A DNA stretch of 64,000 bases, from positions 1-64,000 of the forward strand of contig CAMXIF010000014.1 of assembly GCA_947243845.1 (NCBI GenBank), given 5' to 3'. Position numbers and translations under genes: made by a program. The DNA comes from an uncultured bacterium (GTDB taxonomy: Bacteria; Bacillota; Clostridia; Lachnospirales; Lachnospiraceae). The notes beneath the pieces are model-generated. The model ran no database searches. It was given only the letters and a program-made list of their open reading frames with translations, and was not told the DNA's origin. This document shows, piece by piece, positions 8,867 to 19,393 of the stretch (position 1 is the first letter of the stretch; each line of letters starts with the position of its first letter).

Positions 8867-11596
8867 ATGTATGAGAGCAAGACGGCTTCGGAGACGATAC
8901 GGAGTCTGGAAACGAACAGGGAGAATGGGCTTAGCCAAAGAGAGGCTATGGAGCGCAAGGCAAGATACGGCGCCAACAGACTGAAGGAGCAGGAGAAAAA
9001 AAGTGTCTGGCAGATGATATTGGAACAGCTGAATGATCCGCTGATCTTGATTCTGGTGGTGGCAATGGCAATTTCTTTGATGTTACATGAATTTGGCGAT
9101 GCGGTCATCATTGTGGCAGTGGTGGTCTTAAATGCGGCGGTGGGCATCATTCAGGAGGGAAAAGCGGACAGGGCGGTAGAGGCTCTCAAGAAGATATCTT
9201 CGCCCCAGGCGGTGGTTGTGCGGGACGGTGTGCGTGCAAAAATTCCGGCAGAGGATCTGGTGCTTGGTGATATTGTGTTGCTGGAAGCAGGCAATATGAT
9301 TCCTGCAGATCTTAGAATTGTTGATAATATTGGAATTTATATAGAAGAGTCTACCCTAACGGGAGAGTCTGTTCCGGTGGAGAAAGATGCAGACTATGTC
9401 GTGGATGTGCCAGGAGACAACAGCTGCATGAATATGGCATATATGTCCACCTATGTGACCAGAGGCAGAGGCAGGGGCGTGGTGGTGGCTACGGGTATGG
9501 ATACACGGATCGGCCACATTGCGGACATGCTGCATGGCGGCAGGGAGAAACTGACACCCCTGCAGGTCAAGCTGGGAGAACTGGGCAGGATGTTGAGTGT
9601 CTTGGCAGTGGGAATCTGTGTCTTTTTATTTGTTGTGGCAGTCTGGCAGAAACGAGATGTGGGTGAAATGCTGATTACGTCTGTATCTCTGGCAGTGGCG
9701 GCGGTGCCGGAGGGGCTGCCGGCCATCGTGACGATCGTGCTGGCTTTGAGTGTGTCCCGCATGGTACGGGCTAAGACCATTGTCCGCAGGCTCTCTTCGG
9801 TGGAGACGCTGGGAGCCGTGGAGGTAGTGTGTTCGGACAAGACAGGCACTCTGACACAGAACAAGATGACGGTGATGGAGTGTTGTCTGGATGGCAGATT
9901 GAGTGGCAGAGAGCAGACAACTGTACTTTTAAGAGGGATAGCGGACCGGCAGGATGCAGATCCCGGACACAGGCATTTCCTTTTGGGAAGTATCCTGTGC
10001 AATGACGGGGTCTTGAATGATACGGGAAACCTGGGAGATCCTACGGAGATGGCGTTTCTTTATATGGCCAGGGAATGCGGTGCTGACATTGAGCATATCA
10101 GGCAGCGGTATCCGAGGCTGGATGAGGCCGGGTTTGATTCTCAGCGCAAGATGATGACGACACTGCATGAAGAAGGGGCGGACAAAGCCGCCTATTCGAA
10201 AGGGGCGGCGGAGCGGATTCTGGAAAGATGCGACAGAATGTATCGGGGCGGCAAAATCGTAGAGTTGTCGCAGACGCAGCGGGATTCTCTTTTGCGGATA
10301 CAAAAGCAGTTGATGACGGAGGGGCGGCGCGTGTTAGCGCTTGCCATGGAACCAAAGGGACGCATGACGGAGCAGGACATGGTTTTTCTGGGACTGGTCA
10401 GCATGCAGGATCCGGTCAGGCCTGAGGCGGCAGCAGCTGTGAATGATTTTAAAGGGGCCGGTGTTTCTACTGTGATGATCACGGGAGACCATCCGGATAC
10501 AGCGTTTTCTATTGCCAGGGAACTGGGAATTGCCAGTCAGGCAAATGAATGTATCACGGGCAGGGAATTGGATCATTTAAAAGAGCATACATTTTTAATG
10601 AAGCTGCCCCAGCTTAAGGTATTTGCCAGAGTGACGCCGGAGCACAAGGTTAGGATTGTTGAGGGATTCCGCTCCTTAAATAAGACAGTGGCCATGACGG
10701 GGGACGGTGTCAATGACGCACCCTCCCTGCAGGCGGCAGATATCGGGATTGCCATGGGGTTAAACGGCACGGATGTGGCCAGGGGTGCAGCGGATTTTGT
10801 GTTGATGGATGATAATTTTGCCACCATACATACTGCGATCAAGGAAGGCCGGGGGATTTATGAAAATATCCGCAAGTCAGTGCTTTTCCTGCTCTCCTCA
10901 AATCTGGGAGAGATCATCACCATGCTGGTGACGATTGTGGCAGGGCTGCCCACACCCTTAAAGGCGAGTTTTATTCTGTGGATTAATCTGATTACGGATT
11001 CTCTGCCGGCACTGGCGCTGGGAGTGGATGATAATGAGACGGAGAGGTTGATGCAGGAACCGCCAAGAAAGAAGGAAGATTCCCTGTTTGCCAAGGGCGG
11101 TCTTACATGTGTGATCTGTTATGGGCTGGTGATTGGCGGTGTGAGTCTGGCTGCTTTTTTGAAAGTGCCTTATGACCGGATTGTGCTGGAAGGTTTGCCG
11201 ATTAGTTTACATAATATATTGGAAGGACTGAAGATATCGACTGTACTGGCTGAGGCGCAGACGCATGCTTTTACAGTACTTGGCATCAGTCAGCTGTTTC
11301 ATGCAATTGGTATGCGGGATGTAAATCGTTCCGTATTTAAGATGAATCACAGGAATAATCCATATATGCTGTTGGCATTTGTGGTGGGCATCCTGCTGCA
11401 GATGGCAGTGACGGAGATCACGCCGCTCATTTATCTGTTCGGCACGGTACGGCTTAGCATGATGGAATGGGCACAGCTGATTGCGCTCTCCGCCACGCCG
11501 CTTATTGTGCATGAACTTCTGGTTGCGATTGGAAGGGCGGAGTCAGGAAAGCGCGTGTACTGCAAGCAGGAGGAGAAAGAGCCCGCTCAGCCATGA
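8867..11596 (+). CDS. Cation-translocating P-type ATPase (Ca2+/PMCA-like)
   Basis: CSDKTGTLTQNKMTV, TGDGVNDAPSLQAADIGIAMG, PEGLPAIVTIVLALS motifs; GGAGG RBS before 8867. Confidence 0.93.
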   Translation: MYESKTASETIRSLETNRENGLSQREAMERKARYGANRLKEQEKKSVWQMILEQLNDPLILILVVAMAISLMLHEFGDAVIIVAVVVLNAAVGIIQEGKADRAVEALKKISSPQAVVVRDGVRAKIPAEDLVLGDIVLLEAGNMIPADLRIVDNIGIYIEESTLTGESVPVEKDADYVVDVPGDNSCMNMAYMSTYVTRGRGRGVVVATGMDTRIGHIADMLHGGREKLTPLQVKLGELGRMLSVLAVGICVFLFVVAVWQKRDVGEMLITSVSLAVAAVPEGLPAIVTIVLALSVSRMVRAKTIVRRLSSVETLGAVEVVCSDKTGTLTQNKMTVMECCLDGRLSGREQTTVLLRGIADRQDADPGHRHFLLGSILCNDGVLNDTGNLGDPTEMAFLYMARECGADIEHIRQRYPRLDEAGFDSQRKMMTTLHEEGADKAAYSKGAAERILERCDRMYRGGKIVELSQTQRDSLLRIQKQLMTEGRRVLALAMEPKGRMTEQDMVFLGLVSMQDPVRPEAAAAVNDFKGAGVSTVMITGDHPDTAFSIARELGIASQANECITGRELDHLKEHTFLMKLPQLKVFARVTPEHKVRIVEGFRSLNKTVAMTGDGVNDAPSLQAADIGIAMGLNGTDVARGAADFVLMDDNFATIHTAIKEGRGIYENIRKSVLFLLSSNLGEIITMLVTIVAGLPTPLKASFILWINLITDSLPALALGVDDNETERLMQEPPRKKEDSLFAKGGLTCVICYGLVIGGVSLAAFLKVPYDRIVLEGLPISLHNILEGLKISTVLAEAQTHAFTVLGISQLFHAIGMRDVNRSVFKMNHRNNPYMLLAFVVGILLQMAVTEITPLIYLFGTVRLSMMEWAQLIALSATPLIVHELLVAIGRAESGKRVYCKQEEKEPAQP
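11204..11214 (-). repeat. XerD-arm-like motif TTATGTAAACT
   Basis: Exact 11-mer inside P-ATPase CDS, next to TATATT. Confidence 0.9.
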
Positions 11597-12178
11597 CAGG
11601 TCAATGTGCAGCATATGACAGAGCAGACGTCCCAGAAGATAGCCGGCAGCGAACAGGAGCAGATTAAAGAACATGGCAAGAAGGAGAAACAGTGGCCAGG
11701 AGACGGGTACGGCGGTAAAGGCCATACCGACAAGGATACTGTCTAAGGAAAGGGCAAGGCTTAGGAGCAGGGCTTCTTTGGCGCTTAGAATCTGCAGATC
11801 TTCTTTGTTGGCATCTTCGGGAGAGAGATAGATAGTGAAGATAATATTCAGCTGTTTGATGCGGCAACCCCAGTTTCTGGCGAGACTGGGGTATTTTTGG
11901 GATAGATACCGCAGCAGGCTCTCAAACAGTTTACTGCACCCTATGAGAAGCAGGAGGAAGAAAGAGAGGAAGGGGAGGACATCCGGGGGGATAAAGTAAA
12001 GGAGCAGGTGGGAGAGCCGGTTGGCAGCGGTGATAAATACTGCTGGTACGCAGACTAAGAAGACAAAGGACAACGCCTTGATGTGGACTTTCTGGGTGCC
12101 GTAGGAGAACCCTGCGGTCATGGAATCCAAGGAGACCGCGAGGAGGAAGAGCATCAGGGCGGGCATGAAGTGAAACAT
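11543..12178 (-). CDS. ytaF: YtaF-like sporulation membrane protein (MntP-related)
   Basis: Duplicated LAVSLDSMTAGFSYG / LALSLDSILVGMAF membrane motifs. Confidence 0.8.
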   Translation of the reverse strand: MFHFMPALMLFLLAVSLDSMTAGFSYGTQKVHIKALSFVFLVCVPAVFITAANRLSHLLLYFIPPDVLPFLSFFLLLLIGCSKLFESLLRYLSQKYPSLARNWGCRIKQLNIIFTIYLSPEDANKEDLQILSAKEALLLSLALSLDSILVGMAFTAVPVSWPLFLLLAMFFNLLLFAAGYLLGRLLCHMLHIDLSWLSGLFLLLLAVHALS

Positions 12179-12320
12179 GGATATTCACCTTATTGTGCTT
12201 TTTACTTTATTGTATGGGAAAGCCGGATACCTGTGCCCAAATCTTAAGCCGATGCTTTGCATGAGACTTGTATTCAGATATAAAAAACGGTATAATAAGT
12301 ATAATTTAGGAGGTGACGAT

Positions 12321-13919
12321 ATGGAATTAATGTTCATTGGGGCCGATCATGAGGTGACAGGCAGCTGTCATTATCTGCGGGTGGGAGAAAAGAATATTCT
12401 GGTAGATTACGGTATGGAACAGGGTATCAAGGTGTTTGAGAACTGCGAACTGCCGGTGGAGGCGGCACTGATAGATTATGTGTTTCTGACGCATGCCCAT
12501 ATCGATCACTCCGGGCTGTTACCGCTTCTGTATGCCAGAGGGTTCCGAGGCCGCATCTATGCTACGGAGGCTACCTGCGATCTGTGCAGCATCATGCTGC
12601 GTGACTGTGCGCATATTCATATGCAGGAGGCAGAGTGGAAGAACCGCAAGGCCAAGAGAAGTGCGGAAAATGAGTTGGTGGAGCCGCTCTTTACGATGGA
12701 GGATGCGGATGGGGCGATTAAGTGTCTGATTCCCTGTGATTATGAGAGGGATGTGAATGTCTGTGAAGGCATCAGGATACGGTTTACGGATATCGGACAT
12801 CTATTGGGTTCTTCCAGTATCGAGGTGTGGGCTACAGAGAATGATGTGACCAGAAAACTTGTGTTTTCCGGTGATATAGGCAACAGCGATCATCCGCTGA
12901 TCAAGGATCCGAAGAATACGGACACTGCGGATTATGTTATCATGGAATCTACCTACGGCGACAGGCTCCATGCGGAGGAGAGGGTAGACTACATAGGAGA
13001 ACTGACAAAGATACTGCAGACCACGTTTGACAGGGGCGGTAATGTGGTGATTCCCTCCTTTGCAGTGGGCAGGACGCAGGAACTTTTATATTTCTTAAGA
13101 CAGATTAAGGCAGGCAGGCTGGTGAAGGGACATGAGGGATTCCCGGTCTATGTGGACAGCCCCCTTGCGGTGGAGGCTACCGGAATCTTCCAGAAAAACG
13201 AGGAGGACTGTTTTGATGAGGAGGCCATGGCTTTAGTCAGGCAGGGAATCAATCCGATTGCTTTTCCGGGACTGCGGCTTGCGATCACCAGTGATGAGTC
13301 TAAGGCAATCAACTTTGAAAACACTCCGAAAGTTATCATATCGGCTTCCGGTATGTGTGAGGCGGGGCGTATCAGACATCATTTAAAACACAATCTGTGG
13401 CGGCCGGAGTGTACTATCCTTTTTGTGGGGTATCAGGCCGTGGGAACCCTCGGCAGGGCAATCGTTGAGGGTGCCAAAGAAGTGAAGCTTTTTGGAGAGC
13501 AGATTGAGATCAGGGCAGAAATAAGGAAACTGGTGGGCATGAGCGGCCATGCGGATAAGAATGGACTTTTGCGCTGGATCAAAGGCTTTCAGGAGATGCC
13601 GAAGAAAGTGTTTGTGGTACACGGTGAGGACAGTGTATCAATACTCTTTACTGAATGTCTGAAGGTAGAGCATAAGATGGATGCCTATGCGCCCTACAGC
13701 GGCACCAGGTTTGATCTGATAAGCGGTGAGTTTATCTATGAGGCAGAACCGGTGGCAGTGAAGAAGAAGGCTCATGGAATTTCCAGTGTCTTTGCAAGAC
13801 TTCTTGCCAGCGGCCAGCGTCTTATGGCGATCATCCATAAGAATGAGGGCGGTGCGAATAAGGATCTGGCGCGGTTTGCGGATCAGATTAATTCGTTATG
13901 TGATAAGTGGGATATTTGA
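12321..13919 (+). CDS. MBL-fold hydrolase with beta-CASP/RNA-specificity domains
   Basis: LTHAHIDHSGLLP, GDIGNSDHPLI, SASGMCEAGRIRHHLKHNLWRPECTILFVGYQAVGTLGR, MSGHADK. Confidence 0.92.
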   Translation: MELMFIGADHEVTGSCHYLRVGEKNILVDYGMEQGIKVFENCELPVEAALIDYVFLTHAHIDHSGLLPLLYARGFRGRIYATEATCDLCSIMLRDCAHIHMQEAEWKNRKAKRSAENELVEPLFTMEDADGAIKCLIPCDYERDVNVCEGIRIRFTDIGHLLGSSSIEVWATENDVTRKLVFSGDIGNSDHPLIKDPKNTDTADYVIMESTYGDRLHAEERVDYIGELTKILQTTFDRGGNVVIPSFAVGRTQELLYFLRQIKAGRLVKGHEGFPVYVDSPLAVEATGIFQKNEEDCFDEEAMALVRQGINPIAFPGLRLAITSDESKAINFENTPKVIISASGMCEAGRIRHHLKHNLWRPECTILFVGYQAVGTLGRAIVEGAKEVKLFGEQIEIRAEIRKLVGMSGHADKNGLLRWIKGFQEMPKKVFVVHGEDSVSILFTECLKVEHKMDAYAPYSGTRFDLISGEFIYEAEPVAVKKKAHGISSVFARLLASGQRLMAIIHKNEGGANKDLARFADQINSLCDKWDI

Positions 13920-13955
13920 TCATAAAGGATTATGGGATAAGGGAATGGAGGGAAC

Positions 13956-14804
13956 ATGAGCGCGGCAGATCAGATTTTTATTGATATGTGCAGGAATATT
14001 CTGGAGAATGGGACCAGTACGGAAGGTGAGAAAGTAAGGCCTCACTGGCCGGACGGAGAGAGTGCTTATACGGTAAAACTTTTCGGGGTAGTGAACCGGT
14101 ATGATCTGTCTAAAGAGTTTCCGATCATGACGCTTCGTAAGACAGCGCTTAAGAGCGCTACGGATGAGATGCTCTGGATCTGGCAGCAAAAATCCAACAA
14201 TATCCATGATCTTCACAGCCATATCTGGGATGCCTGGGCGGACGAGGATGGTTCCATCGGCAAGGCATATGGCTATCAGATGGGTGTGAAACATCAATAT
14301 AAAGAGGGCATGATGGATCAGGTGGATCGGGTGATTTATGATCTGAAGAATAACCCGTTCAGCCGCCGGATCATGACCAATATCTATGTGCACCGAGATC
14401 TCCATGAGATGAACCTGTATCCCTGTGCCTACAGCATGACTTTTAATGTGACACAGAAGAAGGGACAGGAGAGGTTGACGCTGAATGGGATATTGAATCA
14501 GCGTTCTCAGGATGTGCTGACGGCCAATAACTGGAATGTGGTGCAGTATGCGGTGCTTTTACATATGCTTGCACAGGTCTGCGATATGGAAGTGGGGGAA
14601 CTTGTGCATGTGATCGCGGATGCCCATATTTATGACAGGCATATTCCCATTATCAGGGAGATGATAGAGCGGCCGGTTTATGATGCGCCTTCTTTCTGGC
14701 TGAATCCGGAGATCAGAGATTTCTATCAGTTTACCAGAAATGATGTGAAAGTAGAGAATTATATGGCCGGGCCGCAGATTGAAAATATCCCGGTAGCTAT
14801 TTAA
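13956..14804 (+). CDS. thyA: Thymidylate synthase
   Basis: YPCAYSMTFNVT, LNQRSQDVLTANNWNVVQYAVL, HIYDRHI motifs. Confidence 0.95.
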   Translation: MSAADQIFIDMCRNILENGTSTEGEKVRPHWPDGESAYTVKLFGVVNRYDLSKEFPIMTLRKTALKSATDEMLWIWQQKSNNIHDLHSHIWDAWADEDGSIGKAYGYQMGVKHQYKEGMMDQVDRVIYDLKNNPFSRRIMTNIYVHRDLHEMNLYPCAYSMTFNVTQKKGQERLTLNGILNQRSQDVLTANNWNVVQYAVLLHMLAQVCDMEVGELVHVIADAHIYDRHIPIIREMIERPVYDAPSFWLNPEIRDFYQFTRNDVKVENYMAGPQIENIPVAI

Positions 14805-14840
14805 TGCGGCAGAGGATAACAGGCTGACAGGGAGGAAAAT

Positions 14841-15332
14841 ATGAACGGAATTGTAGCGGTGGATAATAACTGGGCGATTGGATGCAAGAACAGCCTGCTG
14901 GTGAGTATTCCGGCGGATCATAAGAATTTCAGACGGGAGACCACGGGTAAGGTGGTGGTGCTTGGCAGAAAGACTCTGGAGACATTTCCTCAGGGGATGC
15001 CGCTTGCAAACCGGACGAATATCATATTATCTACGAATCCGGATTATAAAGTAAAGGGCGCTGTTATCGTACACAGCAAAGAGGAACTTCTACAGGAACT
15101 GGAAAAGTATCCTACGGAAGATATTTATATTATCGGGGGAGAGAGTGTCTATCGCATGATGCTTCCCTATTGTGATGTAGTTCATGTGACTAAGATTGAC
15201 CATGCATATGAGGCGGATGCCTATTTCCCGGATCTGGATCAGGATGAGGAGTGGGAGATTACAGCGGATAGTGAAGAACAGACTTATTTTGATATTCCTT
15301 ATCAATTTTTGAAATATGAACGCAGGAAGTAA
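14841..15332 (+). CDS. folA: Dihydrofolate reductase
   Basis: MNGIVAVDNNWAIGCKNSLLVSIPADHKNFRRETTGKVVVLGRKTLET; follows thyA. Confidence 0.95.
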   Translation: MNGIVAVDNNWAIGCKNSLLVSIPADHKNFRRETTGKVVVLGRKTLETFPQGMPLANRTNIILSTNPDYKVKGAVIVHSKEELLQELEKYPTEDIYIIGGESVYRMMLPYCDVVHVTKIDHAYEADAYFPDLDQDEEWEITADSEEQTYFDIPYQFLKYERRK

Positions 15333-15366
15333 GGGGTAAGATTTAATATTAGAAAGGTATAGGGGT

Positions 15367-17337
15367 ATGGGGCAGGAAACAAAGAAAACGGCGGTGAAAA
15401 AGGAAAAAGTTTCTTCGCTGTCTCAGGCGAAGGAGCAGCTGCAGCAGAAGAATGAGGCGCTTGCGGCGGCTATGAATGCTGCGGAGAAGGCGGAAGGCGC
15501 CAGGGATATTTTCCTGGCAAATATGTCGCATGAGCTGCGGACACCGATCAATACGATCCTGGGGTTGAATGAGTTGATCCTGCGGGAGAGCCAGGAGGAA
15601 ACGATCAAAGAATATGCTCGTGATATCAGACAGGCGGGCAATGTGCTGCTCACGCTGGTCAGTGATATTCTGGACTTTTCCAAACTGGAGGCGGATAGAC
15701 TGGATTTGAATGAGGGAATCTATGATGTCAGTTCCCTGTTAAACGATCTGATCAACAGTATTTCCGTACAGCTTCGCAGGAAAAGACTGGATTTAAAACT
15801 GGAAATAGCACAGGATATTCCCTATAAGCTGCAGGGAGATGAAATCCATATCCGCCAGATTATCAGTAATCTTTTGTCCAATGCCGTGAAGTTCACGGAG
15901 AAGGGCAGAGTGACTCTGTATTTTAACTGGAAGAAAGTATCAGAGGAAGAGATAGAACTGGACGTGATCGTGAAGGATACGGGAATCGGCATCAAGGAGG
16001 AAGATATTCCCAAACTTTTCAGAGCCTTTCAGCGTATGGATTCCACCGTCAGAAGTAAGGATGACAGGACAGGACTGGGGCTTGCCATCACCAAGCGTTT
16101 GGTGGAAATGATGGGCGGAGAACTTACCGTGCAGAGTGTCTATGGCAAGGGTACGGCTTTTTCCTTCCAGATCAGACAGAAAGTGGTAGATTTTGCGCCG
16201 CTGGGTGATTTTGAGAAGCAGTACCGGGAGAGCCTCCGCAGCATCGAGGACTATCATGAGAAGTTTATAGCGCCCATGGGCAGGGTGTTGATCGTGGATG
16301 ATAATGCCATGAATCTGGCAGTAGCCCAGGGGCTTTTGAAAGGGACCAGGCTGCAGGTGGATGTGGCGGCCAGCGGTGAAGAGTGTCTGGAACTGATCAA
16401 GCGCAAAACCTATCATGTGATCTGCATGGATCATATGATGCCGGTGATGGACGGTGTGCAGACGCTCCATGCGATCCGGGCGCTGGAAGGGAATCCCTCA
16501 AGGGACATTCCGATAATCGCGCTGACGGCCAATGCGGTGGCCGGGGCCAGGGATCTTTATTTAAAGGAAGGCTTTCAGGATTACCTGACCAAGCCCATTG
16601 ACGCAGATAAGTTTGAGAATATGCTGATCGAATACCTGCCGGACAATGTGGTGTATATGACCCATAATATGGATATCAACGATGCCTACAAAGAGGAAGA
16701 GGCGGGCAATGAACTGAGTATCAGGGAAAGCCAGCTTTACCTGATGGGATTCAATCTCCGCAACGGCCTGAAATATATGGGCGGAGATAAGGCGCTTTAC
16801 GGCAAGGTGCTTCATGATTTCCACTCGATTTTACAGGAGAAGGAAGAGGCACTGAAGGAGTTCTTAAAAAAAGGAGATATGCCGGGATATATGATCATCG
16901 TACATTCCCTGAAGGGAAATGCCAGAAATGTAGGCGCTGATGATCTGGCGGACGAGGCATTTGAATTGGAGAAGATGGCCAAAGCAGGACAGGTCGAAGA
17001 TGTGACGGTGCGTTCTCCGATTCTGTTCAGTCTGATGAGCACCATGAGAAACAGTCTGAAGGTATATCTGGATAATGAAGAGAAACTGGCGGTCAAGCAG
17101 GAGGAAGGAGAAACACAGGAAGTCGAGAATATCACGGAAGACGACTGGAGAAAGGCGCTTCAGGAGCTGGCTGACCGGCTGGATGACTTCGATGGGGATA
17201 CGGCCCTTGCCAGGATTCGGGAACTGAAGCATTATAACAGGCCGGAGTCGGACAAGAAGATGCTGAGGCTCTGCGAGAAAGCGGTCAAGGATTTTGCTTA
17301 TGATGTTGCCCTTGAGGTAGTCAATGCAGTGCTGTGA
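15367..17337 (+). CDS. Soluble hybrid histidine kinase (HisKA-HATPase-REC-Hpt)
   Basis: FLANMSHELRTPINTILG; DDRTGLGLAITKRLVEMMGG; CMDHMMPVMDG; HSLKGNARNVGADDLADEAF. No TM segment. Confidence 0.92.
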   Translation: MGQETKKTAVKKEKVSSLSQAKEQLQQKNEALAAAMNAAEKAEGARDIFLANMSHELRTPINTILGLNELILRESQEETIKEYARDIRQAGNVLLTLVSDILDFSKLEADRLDLNEGIYDVSSLLNDLINSISVQLRRKRLDLKLEIAQDIPYKLQGDEIHIRQIISNLLSNAVKFTEKGRVTLYFNWKKVSEEEIELDVIVKDTGIGIKEEDIPKLFRAFQRMDSTVRSKDDRTGLGLAITKRLVEMMGGELTVQSVYGKGTAFSFQIRQKVVDFAPLGDFEKQYRESLRSIEDYHEKFIAPMGRVLIVDDNAMNLAVAQGLLKGTRLQVDVAASGEECLELIKRKTYHVICMDHMMPVMDGVQTLHAIRALEGNPSRDIPIIALTANAVAGARDLYLKEGFQDYLTKPIDADKFENMLIEYLPDNVVYMTHNMDINDAYKEEEAGNELSIRESQLYLMGFNLRNGLKYMGGDKALYGKVLHDFHSILQEKEEALKEFLKKGDMPGYMIIVHSLKGNARNVGADDLADEAFELEKMAKAGQVEDVTVRSPILFSLMSTMRNSLKVYLDNEEKLAVKQEEGETQEVENITEDDWRKALQELADRLDDFDGDTALARIRELKHYNRPESDKKMLRLCEKAVKDFAYDVALEVVNAVL

Positions 17338-17433
17338 CCAAAACAGAGAGAGGCCGGACTTGACTTTTAAGGATAATGGTATAATATATAATAAATAAAA
17401 GATGCCGTATTTACTGGAGAGGAGAGGGGAATT

Positions 17434-18459
17434 ATGGAAAAAAAGAATCTGGACTGGGCAAATATTGGTTTTGGTTATCATGAGACCGATAAAAGATTTG
17501 TGGCCAATTATAAGAATGGCGCATGGGATCAGGGAGAACTTACAGCGGAAGCAAATATTATCATGAATGAGTGTGCCGGTGTGTTACAGTATGCGCAGAC
17601 CTGTTTTGAGGGCTTAAAGGCATATACTACAGAGGATGGCCGCATTGTGACCTTCCGTCCGGATCTGAACGCGCAGCGAATGGAGGATTCCTGTAAGAGG
17701 CTGGAGATGCCGGTATTCCCGAAGGAACGTTTTGTACAGGCTGTAACAGAGGTGGTAGCAGCCAATGAAGCATATGTGCCGCCCTACGGTTCCGGAGCAA
17801 CTCTTTATATCAGACCGTATATGTTTGGTATTTCTCCCGTAATTGGTGTAAAGCCTGCGGACGAGTATCAGTTCAGGATTTTTACGACACCTGTGGGCCC
17901 TTACTTTAAGGGTGGCGCGAAGCCGTTGACCATCAAAGTGAGTGATTTTGACAGGGCTGCACCGCATGGAACGGGACATGTTAAAGCAGGACTTAACTAT
18001 GCTATGAGTCTGCATGCGATCATCACTGCGCATGAAGAGGGGTATGACGAAAATATGTATCTGGATCCTGGTACCAGGACCAAGGTGGAGGAGACCGGCG
18101 GCGCCAATTTCCTGTTTGTGACCAGAGACAATAAGGTTGTGACACCCAAGTCCGACAGTATCCTGCCTTCCATCACAAGACGTTCCCTGATGACAGTAGC
18201 CAAAGATTATCTGGGACTGGAAGTGGAAGAGAGAGAAGTGGAACTTGCAGAGATTAAAGACTTCGCAGAATGTGGACTCTGCGGTACGGCAGCAGTCATC
18301 TCTCCGGTAGGCAAAGTGGTGGATCACGGCAAGGAGATCGTATTCCCCAGCGGCATGAACGAGATGGGACCGATTACAAAGAAACTGTATGATACATTGA
18401 CTGGTATCCAGATGGGGCGGATTGAGGCGCCGGAAGGCTGGATTCATGTGATCAAATAG
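17434..18459 (+). CDS. ilvE: Branched-chain amino acid aminotransferase
   Basis: FEGLKAY, RPYMFG, GHVKAGLNYAMSL, EETGGANFLFV motifs. Confidence 0.95.
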   Translation: MEKKNLDWANIGFGYHETDKRFVANYKNGAWDQGELTAEANIIMNECAGVLQYAQTCFEGLKAYTTEDGRIVTFRPDLNAQRMEDSCKRLEMPVFPKERFVQAVTEVVAANEAYVPPYGSGATLYIRPYMFGISPVIGVKPADEYQFRIFTTPVGPYFKGGAKPLTIKVSDFDRAAPHGTGHVKAGLNYAMSLHAIITAHEEGYDENMYLDPGTRTKVEETGGANFLFVTRDNKVVTPKSDSILPSITRRSLMTVAKDYLGLEVEEREVELAEIKDFAECGLCGTAAVISPVGKVVDHGKEIVFPSGMNEMGPITKKLYDTLTGIQMGRIEAPEGWIHVIK

Positions 18460-18601
18460 GAAGCCTGCGCGGATTGTCTGCGTTGAAAGAAAAACGATGA
18501 GAGGGATTAGGTTGGCGCCTGCGGGCATGCAATTTAATCCCTTTTTGACAGATAAATCCGAGTCTTGCGAAGCAAATTTACTTTGAGGATGGGAAACGTG
18601 T

Positions 18602-19363
18602 ATGAATAAAAGGATTCGGGAAGAATATCCTTATTTATATGAGACACATCTGCATACTTCACAGGCCAGCGCTTGTGCCAGAAGCAGCGGTGATGAGATG
18701 GCGCGTGCCTGTAAAGAATATGGCTATACCGGCATTTTTGTGACGGATCATAACTGGGGCGGAAATACGATCATTAATCCGGGGCTTGCCTGGAATGACT
18801 GGGTAGATCAGTTCTGTCTGGGATATGAATCTGCAAAGGAAGAGGGAGACCGGATTGGACTGGATGTCTTTTTTGGTTATGAAGCCGGTTATGACGGTAC
18901 CGAATTTTTGATATACGGGATTGACAAGACATGGATGAAAGAACACCCAGAGCTGCGCTTTGCCACGGTGGAGGAGCACTACGAACTGATCCATGAGGCA
19001 GGCGGATTGGTGATGCATGCTCATCCGTTTCGAGAGGAAAACTATATTCCCGGTGTACGCCTTTTTCCGGAATGGGTGGATGGCGTGGAAGGAATCAATG
19101 CGGCGCATCATCAGTATTTTGGGGTCGGCCGTGACAAACGGGGGTTTGATAAAAGCGCCATTGCATATGCGCATAAGCATGGGTTTCCCATGAGCGCCGG
19201 ATCGGATATCCATACTACGGCTTTGTTTGGCGGTGGTATGGCCTTTCGCAGAAAACTGACATCGGCAAAAGATTATGTACAGGCAATCCTGCGGGATGAG
19301 GACCGCGTGCTGACAGACGGCAAGGTGTGGTATGATAAAGACGGGAATGTAATCGGATCATAA
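18602..19363 (+). CDS. PHP-domain metal-dependent phosphoesterase
   Basis: YETHLHTSQASACA, VTDHNWGG, HAHPFREENY, SAGSDIHT. Confidence 0.85.
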   Translation: MNKRIREEYPYLYETHLHTSQASACARSSGDEMARACKEYGYTGIFVTDHNWGGNTIINPGLAWNDWVDQFCLGYESAKEEGDRIGLDVFFGYEAGYDGTEFLIYGIDKTWMKEHPELRFATVEEHYELIHEAGGLVMHAHPFREENYIPGVRLFPEWVDGVEGINAAHHQYFGVGRDKRGFDKSAIAYAHKHGFPMSAGSDIHTTALFGGGMAFRRKLTSAKDYVQAILRDEDRVLTDGKVWYDKDGNVIGS

Positions 19364-19393
19364 AGCAGCAGAAAGAGGATATAGGTAAGTTTA

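Noticed and set aside
11204-11230. A complete chromosomal dif site
   Set aside because: A convincing XerC arm (ACTTCCTA..-like) was not found at the sites examined; only the XerD-type arm is repeated.
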